64,000 nucleotides of DNA, from contig NC_064039.1 of the NCBI RefSeq assembly GCF_932526225.1, forward strand, positions 15,864,639 to 15,928,638, given 5' to 3'. Shown here piece after piece: positions 63,561 to 64,000 of the stretch; positions within the stretch are counted from its first letter, which is position 1, and each line of letters starts with the position of its first letter. The notes under the pieces are model-generated. The model had not been told where the DNA came from, did not search any database, and saw only the letters and a list, made by a program, of their open reading frames with translations. Position numbers and translations under genes: made by a program. This DNA is from Nematostella vectensis (taxonomy: Eukaryota; Cnidaria; Anthozoa; Actiniaria; Edwardsiidae).

Positions 63561-64000
63561 TTGCTATTGGTTTATTCAATTTTAGAGGACAAATTAATTG
63601 ATGCAATCTTGAAATAACGTTTCATACATTTACAAAATAAGGAATAAAATGTCACGATAGCTTGCCAAATCAGTCGGAGGGAATCGATGCTTTCTCGCAC
63701 TTGGTATTTGGTTGGGTGACAAAAAGCCGGCTGACAGAATCGTTTTTGCACGTAGCTATGTGATTAAAGTGACATGAGTGATCTCTCAGGTTATCAGGCC
63801 ACTTTAAGGGCATGGGGATTTCTCGCCACTGAATAGCGAAAGTAAACATCCAATTTTCATGAAAATAAACAAGTTACAAGGGCTTTCTAGCTATTGCTTT
63901 AAGCGTCATTTTTTTCCTTTTCGCGTGTTTTTATTTCCGCGTGTGCAGATCTAAGCGAAAGGTTCGACGAGTGAACTTAGACTACACTTTCTCTAATAAT

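Larger units (their letters stand above)
48577..64000. other. Gene-poor tract, about 15 kb, no gene supported
   Basis: Largely unique AT-rich sequence with many short open frames that do not resemble known proteins and lack convincing splice context. It contains the small duplications listed separately and a C run at 60168-60189. It may hold introns of a gene outside the window, non-coding RNA genes or regulatory DNA; nothing in the bases identifies these. Confidence 0.4.

Overview
The window is animal nuclear DNA: AT-rich, with intron-containing genes using GT-AG junctions and long tandem-repeat introns. The gene set (SLD5, insulin-degrading enzyme, a PP1 glycogen-targeting subunit, a FAM204A-like protein, two SRCR/lysyl-oxidase proteins, an intronless class A GPCR) and the gene style fit a cnidarian such as a sea anemone (Nematostella would fit). 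The species call is inference. Exon structures were joined by hand from reading frame, splice consensus and family resemblance, without transcript evidence.

Left part (1-17452). The first coding exon of an insulin-degrading-enzyme gene runs off the left edge on the minus strand. It is head to head with an eight-exon GINS4/SLD5 gene (715-4327). An essentially single-exon PPP1R3-type CBM21 gene follows (6458-7120). Next comes a repeat-rich stretch with a 247-bp tandem duplication and a possible inverted-repeat element. A four-exon FAM204A-like gene lies on the minus strand (10020-13945); its large first intron holds a roughly 41-bp minisatellite of about 20 copies. From 14.2 to 17.4 kb I see no gene.

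Middle part (17453-45800). Two tandem paralogous genes encode secreted proteins with four SRCR domains, a lysyl-oxidase catalytic domain and a C-terminal fibronectin type II domain. Both have 11 coding exons with identical intron phases, and in both the stop codon abuts a splice donor, implying a conserved 3'UTR intron. Their shared role is inferred to be copper-dependent oxidation of lysines in extracellular matrix proteins. Their introns are packed with minisatellites, and many of the repeat units contain a copy of the neighbouring exon-intron junction (donor or acceptor plus some exon sequence). This is the most unusual feature of the window.

Right part (45800-64000). One intronless class A GPCR lies on the minus strand (46711-47718), converging on the second lysyl-oxidase gene. 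A 354-bp MITE-like element sits at 48223-48576. From there to the end I find no gene I can defend, only short tandem duplications, homopolymer runs and AT-rich unique sequence.
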